This document shows positions 54,461-62,616 of a DNA stretch of 64,000 nucleotides, piece by piece (position 1 is the stretch's first letter; each line of letters starts with the position of its first letter). Origin of the DNA: Candidatus Endomicrobiellum meruensis (GTDB lineage Bacteria; Elusimicrobiota; Endomicrobiia; Endomicrobiales; Endomicrobiaceae); contig JAITDI010000017.1 of NCBI GenBank assembly GCA_031282625.1, forward strand, positions 1 to 64,000. Reading direction: 5' to 3'. Below the pieces are notes generated by a model. It was not told where the DNA came from. It made no database searches and worked only from the letters and a program-made list of their open reading frames with translations. Both the position numbers and the translations under genes were made by a program.

Positions 54461-55573
54461 ATGATAATAGTGAAAGCTGGCAACAAAGATCAAATAAAGC
54501 AGTTTATTAAATTTCCTTGGAAAATTTATTCAAAAAGTAGTAAGTGGGTTCCTCCATTAATTTGCGATGTGAAAAGGGTTATTTCTGAAAATAAAAATCC
54601 TTTTTGGCTGCATGCGGGAAAGCAATTATTTTTGGCTTATGACGGCAACAATAATGTTATAGGTAGAATTGCGGCGATAATAGATTATAATTATATATCT
54701 TTTCAAGACGATAAATGCGGTTTCTTCGGTTTTTTTGAATGTATTAACGACGTTCAGACTGCCAAGTCTCTTTTTTGTTCGGCTCAAGAATGGTTAAATG
54801 AACAAGGTATCAAAAAAATGATCGGTCCTATGAATCCCTCTACAAATGACGAATGTGGTTTTTTGTTAGAAGGTTTTGATATTCCTCCAAGCTTTATGAT
54901 GCCTTATAGTCCTAAGTATTACTTGAACCTTGCCGAACAGTCTGGTCTTAAAAAAGTAAAAGAATTGTACGCTTACAATATGGACGTTTCTGCGGATTCT
55001 AGAATTAAAAGGCTTGAACGTGTTGTTGAAATGGCTAGAAAAAAGCTTACAGGTTTAAAAATTAGGACTGTTCGGAAAGATTCTTACGAAGAAGATTTAA
55101 AAGCTGTTATCTCAATATACAACAGGGCTTGGGAGAAGAATTGGGGATTTGTTCCTTGGAGCGATGAAGAATTTGCTTCTATAGCTTCAAAGTTGAAAAT
55201 GATTATAGATCCCGATATGATAATAATTGCAAGCATAGGGGAAGAGCCTGTCGGAATGCTTATTTCTTTGCCTGATTATAATCAAGTATTGAAGAAGCTT
55301 AACGGAAAGCTTTTTCCTTTTGGAATTTTTAAATTTTTACATTATAGAAGAAAAATTGATGCCTTGAGGCTTATGGTTATGGGAGTTGTAAAAGAGTACA
55401 GACACAAAGGCATAGAAGCAATTATGTATGAAAAAGGTTTAAAAAACGCATTGAGAATAGGATACAAACATTGCGAACTTTCGTGGGTTCTTGACGACAA
55501 CATAATGACGCAGCGCACGGCAGAAATGATGAGCGGCAGAATTTATAAGAAGTACGCTCTGTATGGCAGTTAG
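54461..55573 (+). CDS. GNAT-type N-acyltransferase-like protein (candidate bacterial ceramide synthase)
   Basis: A 370-residue soluble-looking protein. A C-terminal GNAT-like region shows the acyl-CoA loop pattern VMGVVKEYRHKGIEAIMYEK near residue 307 and the strand CELSWVLDDN. The N-terminal half has conserved-looking text (FPWKIYSKSSKWVPPLICDV, IGPMNPSTNDECGFLLEGFD). This two-part layout matches proteins found beside SPT in bacterial sphingolipid clusters, where the bacterial ceramide synthase N-acylates 3-ketosphinganine. That function is inferred, not shown. It starts 20 bases after the SPT-like gene, so the two are probably co-transcribed. Confidence 0.65.
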   Translation: MIIVKAGNKDQIKQFIKFPWKIYSKSSKWVPPLICDVKRVISENKNPFWLHAGKQLFLAYDGNNNVIGRIAAIIDYNYISFQDDKCGFFGFFECINDVQTAKSLFCSAQEWLNEQGIKKMIGPMNPSTNDECGFLLEGFDIPPSFMMPYSPKYYLNLAEQSGLKKVKELYAYNMDVSADSRIKRLERVVEMARKKLTGLKIRTVRKDSYEEDLKAVISIYNRAWEKNWGFVPWSDEEFASIASKLKMIIDPDMIIIASIGEEPVGMLISLPDYNQVLKKLNGKLFPFGIFKFLHYRRKIDALRLMVMGVVKEYRHKGIEAIMYEKGLKNALRIGYKHCELSWVLDDNIMTQRTAEMMSGRIYKKYALYGS

Positions 55574-55656
55574 CAGGCTAGTTTTGCTTTTTTCCGAAGA
55601 TAAGACAAGATATTCGCAATAAGGTCTGAAATTTTGTAAAGTCGGAGGAACAGTAA

Positions 55657-56019
55657 ATGGTTATAAGAAAAAAAGCAGCTGAAAAGAAAAGCGTTAAGAA
55701 AAAAATTATTAAATCTGTGTCTAAAAAAAATTCTGTAGATGAAGTCCTATCAAGTTCATACATAGTTATAGATTACCCAAACGAAGCGGAAATAATTAAC
55801 GGGTTGCACTATGCATTGCGTATAGGAGCGTCTAATGACGGATACGTTGAAATTTCATTTAATGACGGCGAATGGCTTCCATGCAGATTCGGTAGCGGAT
55901 ATTGGTGGTTTGATTGGACGGATTTCGCACAGGGACACCATTCCTTGTCAGCAAGACTTGTAAACCATCACGGAAAGATTATAGCAGAGTCTAACAAGAG
56001 GAAATGTAAAGTATGCTAA
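55657..56019 (+). CDS. Small protein with predicted beta-sandwich domain, function unknown
   Basis: A 120-residue protein. A lysine-rich start (KKAAEKKSVKKKIIKSVSKK) leads into a compact beta-rich domain: YPNEAEIINGLHYALRIGAS, NDGYVEISFNDGEWLPCRFG, WWFDWTDFAQGHHSLSARLV. The tryptophan/aspartate pattern resembles Ig-like or carbohydrate-binding folds (for example the modules attached to starch-active proteins), but the N-terminus has no signal peptide, so a cytoplasmic role is likely. It overlaps the next small gene by 7 bases and comes just before smc. Good ribosome binding site (cggagga). Confidence 0.65.
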   Translation: MVIRKKAAEKKSVKKKIIKSVSKKNSVDEVLSSSYIVIDYPNEAEIINGLHYALRIGASNDGYVEISFNDGEWLPCRFGSGYWWFDWTDFAQGHHSLSARLVNHHGKIIAESNKRKCKVC

Positions 56020-56234
56020 AGGAAAGAAATATTTTTTTTGAAAGTTTAGGAAAAGCATGTTTGTTTTTTGCAGTATTATGCTCAGCATTTGTTTTCGCAA
56101 GAACTTTTTTGCAAAACGATGATAAAACTTCAAAGAATTACGTAAAAAGATTAAGAAAATCTTATGAAGGACTCTCCCCTGAAGATTATTGTGAAAACGG
56201 AAGCACAAAAATTAAAACTCACAGGGAATTTTAA
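56013..56234 (+). CDS. Small single-span membrane protein, function unknown
   Basis: A 73-residue protein with one hydrophobic helix (ACLFFAVLCSAFVFARTFLQ) and a charged tail (NYVKRLRKSYEGLSPEDYCE). It overlaps the previous gene and its stop shares a base with the smc start (TAATG), so three genes are translationally linked. No family recognised. The tight packing supports a real gene. Confidence 0.65.
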   Translation: MLKERNIFFESLGKACLFFAVLCSAFVFARTFLQNDDKTSKNYVKRLRKSYEGLSPEDYCENGSTKIKTHREF

Positions 56235-59200
56235 TGTATTTAAAGAAAGTAGAAGTTTGCGGTTTCAAGTCATTTGCCGATAAAACAGTATTGAATTTTG
56301 AACAAGGCATTTCTGGAATTATAGGACCTAATGGATGTGGCAAGTCTAATATATCGGATTCTATTCGTTGGTGTCTCGGAGAACAGAGATCCAAATCTAT
56401 GAGAAGTTCCAACATGCAGGAAGTTATATTTGGAGGAACTCAGACTAGAACGACTACGGGAATGGCGGAAGTTTCTCTTACCTTTGACAATTCTCAAAAT
56501 ATTTTGCCTATTGATTATTCTGAAGTTACTATTACGAGAAGATTATTTAGGAGTGGTGAGAGCGAATATTTTATCAATAAGACTCAGTGTAGACTTAAAG
56601 ATATAAGGGACATGTTTTTGGACACAGGTATAGGTTCCGACGGATATTCTATAATTGAGCAGGGTAAGGTGGACTTTTTAACTACTGCAAAACCTGAAGA
56701 TAGAAGAGAATTATTTGAAGAAGCAGCAGGAATTTCCAAATATAAAGTAAGAAGAGAAGAAACGCTAAGAAGGCTTGAGAAAATAGATGCGGATATGTCA
56801 CGCTTGTCAGATGCTTTGGCTATACACAAGCAGCAGATAACCGCATTAGACATAGCTGCTAAAAAAGCAAAGCAATATAAGAAGTATCAAGAAGAGCTTG
56901 CAAATTATGAAATGGCTTCTTTAGTCCAGCATATATCTTACAGCAATAATGAAATAGCAAAAATAAAAACAGAGCTTGACCCTAAAATAAAAGAATTTGA
57001 ATCTACAAATACTTCAATGTCTCAGCTTGACACTGAAATACAGGAAATTCGTTTGTCTTTAGATGAAAAGAACGAGTCGTATGTAAGCGTAAACAAGGAT
57101 TTAAGTGAAATAAAAATGCAGATAGGTGTGGTAGATCAAATAATTCAACATGCCATGCAAAGAGAAGGCGAAATAAAGTCTGAAAAAGAAAGTCTTGAGC
57201 AAGAGTTAGTTGTAAATAGAGAAAAAGTTATACAGATGGAAGAACAGCTCAAAACTTTAAATTCAGACGACGGAACTTTATCTGACGATTTAGTTAAATA
57301 TGAAGCTGACTACAGAGAAAAAGAGCGGCAATATAATTTAATAAAAAGCAGATTATCTGAATTAGAGGTGAGAGAAAATGAAATAAGAGAAAAACTCTCA
57401 CGGTTTGAGTCTGAAAAAGAGCAGCAGCATAATTTAAAATCCGAACTTTCTGAAAGTAGAATACATCTTGGCGCAGAAGTAGATTCTTTACAAAGAATAA
57501 TTTCAAGGCTTGAAAACGACGTTGAGCCTACTCGTCAAGAAATAGTTACCATAGAAATTGAGCTTGAGTCGGCAAACGCGTCAATTGATTCTTTTGAAAC
57601 AAAAAGAGAAGAGATAAATAAAATTATTTTAGAGAATGAAGAGAAACGTAAATCGTTAGAAAATATTCTTCTGAAGTACAAAGAATCTTTGGCGTCAAAT
57701 GAGTCTCGCGTATCTACGCTTAAGGAATTTGACCAGCAAGATCCCGTGAGGTCATCAATAAGAGCTGTTCTAAGTTTGGGCAATTTAGCAAGAGGACCTG
57801 TAAGCAGCATTATTGACGCTGATGAAGATAAGCAGGAATTGGTGGCTTCTGCTCTTGGCGAAAGGTTAAATTATTTGGTTTGCGATACAACTGAAAAAGC
57901 AGATCAGGCTATTAAATTTTTGGAAGAAAATGGTTTAAGCCGTCTTTCATTTATTGTTGCCGATAAAATTTCAGATTCAGTCCAAAATTCTGCAATAGGT
58001 TTGCCTCAGGGCTATACCGAGCTTATAAAATTTTTAAGATATAATTCTTTTGATGAGAAGATAATTCGCTATGTTTGTTCTGGTGCTTTAGTTTCTGGAA
58101 ATAAGATTTATGGAAACGTTGTTGTTTCAGGCGGAGGAAAAATATCTTTTGAAAAACCTGTATTAATTGAGGAGCAAATAAAAAATCTTCAAAATAAATC
58201 GGAAGAATTAAAGCTGAATATTTCTACTGTGCAATCTGAAATTGAACGGATATCTGAAAATCAAATCAATTTGCGACTAGAAAAAGAAAGACTAGGTTTT
58301 GACGCTATTAAAGCGAAGACTCAAATAGAAGGTAAACGCAGCCAAATAGAAGAAAAGAAAAACGATATAAAAAGCATCACTGAAGAAATAAATAAGCACA
58401 AAGAAGAAATAAGCTCAAAAACAACGGAATTGAACTCCTTTAACGAAAAAATATCTGTTTTTGAAATAAAACTTTCTGAATATGAAGACGAAGAAAATAG
58501 GCTTTACGAAGAGTTGAAAATTATAGAAAACGATACGTTTGCAGCTAAAAAAGAAGAGGATACCTCAGCTCCGCTGATGATGGAAGCAAGGAGTGTTTGG
58601 GATAAAAAAGCCGCGGAATTTGAAAATAAGCGTCAAGGGCAGCAATATTTGTTGGACAATATTGCAAATATAAAAAAACAGATAGAATACGCTAAAAGCA
58701 AGATTGTTGAAAGCGATGAGAAACTTTCCGAACTTCTTACTTCTCAAGAAACTGAGACAGTTAAAATTCAGCAATTATATGAAAGTCAAGCTCAAAAAGA
58801 AGCTGAAATACAGCATTCTTTAATCGACAGAGAGAGTCTGCAAGATATATTAGATTCAAAGACTAATGAATGGCACGATTTGCGTGGTAAGGTTGATGAG
58901 TTAAATAACGAAGTCAACGCGATGCAGGTAGATTTAAAAAATTTTGAATATCAAAAAAATGACTTGAAGAAGAGGCTTGCTGAAACATATAGCAAGACCT
59001 ATGAAGAAATCAAAAACGATTTTGACGGCATAGAAGTAAATAATGAAGAAATTACAAAAATAAAGAGAAAGATGGAATCTCTCGGATCTGTTAATCTTGC
59101 CGCTCAGGAAGAATACGATGTTTTGGAACAGAGGTATAACTTCCTTTTGGCTCAACAGCAAGATTTGTTAAAAGCAAAAGATGATTTGTTTGAAGTTATA

Positions 59201-59710
59201 AAGAAAATAAATCAATCAACGATAGAGAATTTTAAAAAGACTTTTGATATTGTAAGAGATAATTTTAAAACCCTTTACAGAAAGTTATTTGGTGGCGGCG
59301 AAGCGGATTTAATGCTTAGTGACGAAAACAATTTGCTTGAAAGTGGTGTGGATATTTACGCTCAGCCTCCGGGGAAAAAATTGCAGAATATTTCTCTTTG
59401 CTCTGGAGGAGAAAAAGCTTTAACGGCTGTAGCTCTGTTATTTGCATTTTTTATGGTTAAGCCGTCTCCATTTTGTATTTTAGATGAGGTAGATGCTCCT
59501 TTAGATGATGCAAATGTGGGTAGATATAATTCTATGATTAGAGAATTTTCGTCAAAGACGCAGTTTTTGGTTGTAACGCATAACAAGCGCACAATGGAAA
59601 TGGCGGACGTTCTTTATGGTGTGACAATGGAAGAGTACGGTATTTCAAAAATAATCTCAGTAAAGATGAACAAGCAAGACAAAGTTGACTCTACAATTCA
59701 AGAAGCATAA
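56234..59710 (+). CDS. smc: Chromosome segregation ATPase SMC
   Basis: A 1,158-residue condensin ATPase. The N-terminal head has the Walker A motif GIIGPNGCGKSN near residue 31. Two long coiled-coil arms flank a hinge at about residues 500-650 (VRSSIRAVLSLGNLARGPVS, ALGERLNYLVCDTTEKADQA). The C-terminal head has the ABC signature LCSGGEKALTAVALLFA and Walker B FCILDEVDAPLDDANV. Length and layout are normal for bacterial SMC. The kleisin partners scpA/scpB are not adjacent. Many minus ORFs in the track here are shadows of its coiled coils. Confidence 0.97.
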   Translation: MYLKKVEVCGFKSFADKTVLNFEQGISGIIGPNGCGKSNISDSIRWCLGEQRSKSMRSSNMQEVIFGGTQTRTTTGMAEVSLTFDNSQNILPIDYSEVTITRRLFRSGESEYFINKTQCRLKDIRDMFLDTGIGSDGYSIIEQGKVDFLTTAKPEDRRELFEEAAGISKYKVRREETLRRLEKIDADMSRLSDALAIHKQQITALDIAAKKAKQYKKYQEELANYEMASLVQHISYSNNEIAKIKTELDPKIKEFESTNTSMSQLDTEIQEIRLSLDEKNESYVSVNKDLSEIKMQIGVVDQIIQHAMQREGEIKSEKESLEQELVVNREKVIQMEEQLKTLNSDDGTLSDDLVKYEADYREKERQYNLIKSRLSELEVRENEIREKLSRFESEKEQQHNLKSELSESRIHLGAEVDSLQRIISRLENDVEPTRQEIVTIEIELESANASIDSFETKREEINKIILENEEKRKSLENILLKYKESLASNESRVSTLKEFDQQDPVRSSIRAVLSLGNLARGPVSSIIDADEDKQELVASALGERLNYLVCDTTEKADQAIKFLEENGLSRLSFIVADKISDSVQNSAIGLPQGYTELIKFLRYNSFDEKIIRYVCSGALVSGNKIYGNVVVSGGGKISFEKPVLIEEQIKNLQNKSEELKLNISTVQSEIERISENQINLRLEKERLGFDAIKAKTQIEGKRSQIEEKKNDIKSITEEINKHKEEISSKTTELNSFNEKISVFEIKLSEYEDEENRLYEELKIIENDTFAAKKEEDTSAPLMMEARSVWDKKAAEFENKRQGQQYLLDNIANIKKQIEYAKSKIVESDEKLSELLTSQETETVKIQQLYESQAQKEAEIQHSLIDRESLQDILDSKTNEWHDLRGKVDELNNEVNAMQVDLKNFEYQKNDLKKRLAETYSKTYEEIKNDFDGIEVNNEEITKIKRKMESLGSVNLAAQEEYDVLEQRYNFLLAQQQDLLKAKDDLFEVIKKINQSTIENFKKTFDIVRDNFKTLYRKLFGGGEADLMLSDENNLLESGVDIYAQPPGKKLQNISLCSGGEKALTAVALLFAFFMVKPSPFCILDEVDAPLDDANVGRYNSMIREFSSKTQFLVVTHNKRTMEMADVLYGVTMEEYGISKIISVKMNKQDKVDSTIQEA

Positions 59711-59729
59711 TAATTGGAAACATGATTTA

Positions 59730-60860
59730 ATGACAAAAATAGGTCTTGTAAAATGCGATGATTACAATAAAACGAATAATGCCGTTAGAGAAGCAGTTGC
59801 TCTTCTTGGTGGCATATCTGCTTTTATAAAGCCCTCTGAGCGTATTCTTATTAAACCAAATCTGTTAAGTCCCAAAGATCCTTTAAAAGCCGTAACTACG
59901 CATCCAGAAATTGTAAGAGTTATAATAAAACTTGTGAAAGAAGCAGGCGCTATTCCTATAGTCGGCGACAGTCCTGGAGGAGCAATCCGAAATATAAAAA
60001 ATGTCTGGGAAGTTACAGGTATGGAGAAAGTCTGTAGGGAAGAGAATATTGGGCTAATAAATTTTGAAGCTGTCGGCTCCAAAGATTTTGACATCGGCGA
60101 TAAGAACATAAAGAAAGTTAATTTCTCAAACGCCGTTTTGGATTGTGATGGTATAATAAATCTTCCGAAGCTTAAAACTCACATGTTGATGGGGTTTTCA
60201 GCAGGCATAAAAAACTTTTACGGAACAGTTCCAGGTCTTATAAAAGTTGAATATCACAAATATGCTTCAAAAAATAAAGATTTTGCTAATTTGCTTACAA
60301 ATATTTATTTGTTTTTTAAAAACAAAGTAAGATTTACCCTTATAGATGCAATTTTGTCAATGGAAGGCAATGGTCCAAGTGCAGGAGAAGTAAGAAAAAC
60401 TGATTTAATTGCAATTTCTCAAGACACAGCGGTTTTAGATGCATATTTGATGAAAGAATTAAATTATGATATATCAAGCAGCGATTTGTTGAAAAATTTA
60501 AATATGACTGCTGATATCATAAACAAAGTGGAAGTTTTGGGGAAATCTCCCAAAGATTTTAACTTTCAAAAGTTTAAATTTCCAAATTTGCGAAAATTGG
60601 ATATTTTTCCAAAACCTATTGTACAAATGCTTGGTAAGCTTTTGTGGATAAAAGTTAGCATAAATAGAAATATTTGCGTTAAATGTTTGCTTTGTACAAA
60701 AGCATGTCCTGTAGGTGCAATACAAAGCAAGGGAAGCGATTATCCTTATATAAACACTAAGAAGTGCATAAGTTGTTTTTGTTGTCATGAGATGTGTCCT
60801 AAAAAAGCTATAGGTTTTAGGAAAAGCTTTCTTGCAAAAATTTTTATTAAGGATAATTAA
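59730..60860 (+). CDS. DUF362 domain protein with C-terminal 2x[4Fe-4S] ferredoxin domain
   Basis: About 376 residues. The N-terminal DUF362 part has RILIKPNLLSPKDPLKAVTT, GAIPIVGDSPGGAIRNIK and LPKLKTHMLMGFSAGIKNFY, and DAILSMEGNGPSAGEV. The C-terminus has two ferredoxin motifs: CVKCLLCTKACPVGAI and CISCFCCHEMCPKKAI. The family is widespread in anaerobes and uncharacterised; a redox or metal-cofactor role is plausible. I use ATG 59730 rather than the ORF-track start at 59685, which lies inside smc. It is 5 bases before the acyltransferase gene. Confidence 0.85.
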   Translation: MTKIGLVKCDDYNKTNNAVREAVALLGGISAFIKPSERILIKPNLLSPKDPLKAVTTHPEIVRVIIKLVKEAGAIPIVGDSPGGAIRNIKNVWEVTGMEKVCREENIGLINFEAVGSKDFDIGDKNIKKVNFSNAVLDCDGIINLPKLKTHMLMGFSAGIKNFYGTVPGLIKVEYHKYASKNKDFANLLTNIYLFFKNKVRFTLIDAILSMEGNGPSAGEVRKTDLIAISQDTAVLDAYLMKELNYDISSSDLLKNLNMTADIINKVEVLGKSPKDFNFQKFKFPNLRKLDIFPKPIVQMLGKLLWIKVSINRNICVKCLLCTKACPVGAIQSKGSDYPYINTKKCISCFCCHEMCPKKAIGFRKSFLAKIFIKDN

Positions 60861-60865
60861 GTAGG

Positions 60866-61756
60866 ATGGCTAAAAGAACTAAATTTCAAAATTATACCGA
60901 ATATATCGCACTTAAAACAGTCATCTTTTTTATAAGATTGTTTCCTTTTAAGTTTGCGGTAAAGGTTGGTGAAGCTATAGGTATTGTTTCTTACTATATC
61001 GTCAATTTTAGACGTTCACATGTTATAGATATGATCACGCAATCGTTTCCTGAAAAATCTCAAAAAGAGATAAAGATTATAACAAGAAACACCTATAAAA
61101 GTTTTGCTAGGACAGTTGTTGAAATTATATTTTTCCCGATTATGTCGGATGAAGAAATAAAAAAACTTCTTGTCTGTACAAATGAACACTTGGTAGAAAA
61201 GGCATACTCTAAAGGTAGAGGAACAATTTTTATGTCAGCTCATTTAGGCAATTGGGAATTGACTGCTTTGGCTTATTCAAAAATATATCCTATGTCTGTA
61301 GTTGTTGCAAATCAGTCTAATGTTCTTGTGGACAAAATGATGGATAATGTCCGTACTAATCAAGGTTTTTCTACTATAAGCAGAGATGGAATGGCTTTCA
61401 GAGACGTTATGAAAGCATTAAAAAGAAATGAAATAGTCGCATTTTTAGCTGACCAAGACGCTGGTCCCCAAGGCGTTTTTATTCCGTTTTTTGGAAGGTT
61501 GACGTCAACTCCAAAAGGTGCTGCTCTTTTTGCTCTTAGAGCAAAATGTCCAATTATAATAGCTCTTGGAATAAGACAAAAAAATGGCATAATGAAAGTT
61601 GAATTTACAGAAGTTCCAATGCCGAACTCCGGTGATTCAAACAAAGATATAGAGATTATAAATACATTTTATTTAAAAAAACTTGAAGATATTGTCCGTT
61701 ATTACCCAGAGCAATGGTTTTGGTTTCATCGCAAGTGGAAAACCATTCCCGAATAA
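60866..61756 (+). CDS. LpxL/HtrB-family lysophospholipid acyltransferase
   Basis: A 296-residue membrane-anchored acyltransferase. An N-terminal hydrophobic region (YIALKTVIFFIRLFPFKFAV) is followed by the catalytic HxxxxE-type motif SAHLGNWELTALAYS near residue 118. Conserved segments ADQDAGPQGVFIPFFGR and a C-terminal PEQWFWFHRKWK also match the family. In Gram-negatives it adds the secondary acyl chain to Kdo2-lipid A using acyl-ACP. Whether lipid A is its substrate here depends on other lpx genes outside the window. Confidence 0.88.
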   Translation: MAKRTKFQNYTEYIALKTVIFFIRLFPFKFAVKVGEAIGIVSYYIVNFRRSHVIDMITQSFPEKSQKEIKIITRNTYKSFARTVVEIIFFPIMSDEEIKKLLVCTNEHLVEKAYSKGRGTIFMSAHLGNWELTALAYSKIYPMSVVVANQSNVLVDKMMDNVRTNQGFSTISRDGMAFRDVMKALKRNEIVAFLADQDAGPQGVFIPFFGRLTSTPKGAALFALRAKCPIIIALGIRQKNGIMKVEFTEVPMPNSGDSNKDIEIINTFYLKKLEDIVRYYPEQWFWFHRKWKTIPE

Positions 61757-61777
61757 AAGTATTCGCACATGCAAAAA

Positions 61778-61806
61778 TTGACTAGCTATAATTTTTTGAG
61801 TATAAT
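61778..61806 (+). promoter_or_regulatory. Strong sigma70-type promoter for the tRNA gene
   Basis: TTGACT at 61778-61783, a 17-base spacer, and a perfect TATAAT at 61801-61806, with the tRNA beginning 43 bases downstream. Confidence 0.8.
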
Positions 61807-61849
61807 ACTTTCGTCGGTTGACGATAATAAAATAATAAATAATACAAGC

Positions 61850-61923
61850 GGGCCTGTAGCTCAGTTGGTTAGAGCACTCGACTCATAATCGAATGGTCGT
61901 AGGTTCAAGTCCTACCAGGCCCA
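61850..61923 (+). tRNA. tRNA with CAT anticodon (probably tRNA-Ile2, possibly elongator Met)
   Basis: A complete cloverleaf: acceptor GGGCCTG/CAGGCCC, D-arm with AGCTCAGTTGGTTAGAGC, anticodon loop CTCATAA (anticodon CAT), and a GGTTCAAGTCC T-arm. The discriminator base is A. The CGACTCATAATCG anticodon arm and GGTCG variable region resemble Ile2, whose C34 is modified to lysidine, more than elongator Met. The 3' CCA is not encoded (AATT follows). Confidence 0.93.
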
Positions 61924-62074
61924 ATTAATACGATAAACTAATCTTTTATTAGCGTCTAATAATAACAAAAATCAAATATTTCTAAAGCATAAGTTTATTA
62001 TTTTTTGCCTTATTCGGATAAAACAAAGACGTAGTTACTACATAAGATATACTAAAACGAGCGAGTGAAAAAGG

Positions 62075-62179
62075 ATGGGAAAAGTAATTTTGACAATTAT
62101 TTTCAGCTTTTGTTTTCTCTTGTCAATACATGTTTTAGTCCTGACTTTATCGGATATGTTCCCCCGAGAAAAAACATAA
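62075..62179 (+). CDS. Possible small hydrophobic peptide gene
   Basis: A 34-codon frame encoding a mostly hydrophobic peptide (GKVILTIIFSFCFLLSIHVL). It is not in the ORF track. The ribosome binding signal is weak (aaagg very close to the ATG), and conservation cannot be judged. It precedes the small secreted-protein gene by 49 bases. Confidence 0.25.
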   Translation: MGKVILTIIFSFCFLLSIHVLVLTLSDMFPREKT

Positions 62180-62227
62180 AGCAAAAGAATATAAGAGTCG
62201 TAAAATTCACAGAAAAGAGCAATCAAA

Positions 62228-62569
62228 ATGAAACGGTTAGTTTTAGCGTTTGTACTGTCTTGTTCTTTGGGAGTCGGTAACGTTATGAGCTATTACACCG
62301 TATCTGACTGTGAACGAGCAAAACAACAATGCAGTTATTACAAATCCAAGTGTAGGATGGGGAATTTTAACAAAGTAGGTAAAGAAGTTGTAAGTATCTT
62401 TAATTCGGCTGGTGGAGAGGGTGATTTCTGAGATAGAAACGAGAATGAGTGGTGGAAGAATGAGCATGAACAAGAACGTAAGCAGATGTGTGCGGAAGAA
62501 AAAAGAAGTTGTAGAGAGAAGGATGATATTTGTTCACACGTTGAAACGATTATTCGTCAACCATTATAG
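62228..62569 (+). pseudogene. Small secreted Cys-rich protein interrupted by an in-frame TGA
   Basis: ATG at 62228 opens a signal peptide (KRLVLAFVLSCSLGVGNVMS) and a cysteine-containing region (DCERAKQQCSYYKSKCRM). A TGA follows as codon 68 at 62429-62431. The same frame then continues for another 45 codons (DRNENEWWKNEHEQERKQMC, AEEKRSCREKDDICSHVETI) to TAG at 62567. The downstream part has the same charged/Cys character (three more cysteines), so it looks like one gene of about 113 residues with a recent nonsense mutation. The first 67 residues may still be made. Family not recognised. Confidence 0.65.
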
Positions 62570-62616
62570 AAAGTTTATGTGATTATAAATACTAAAATGG
62601 TAAAAATAATATAGGG

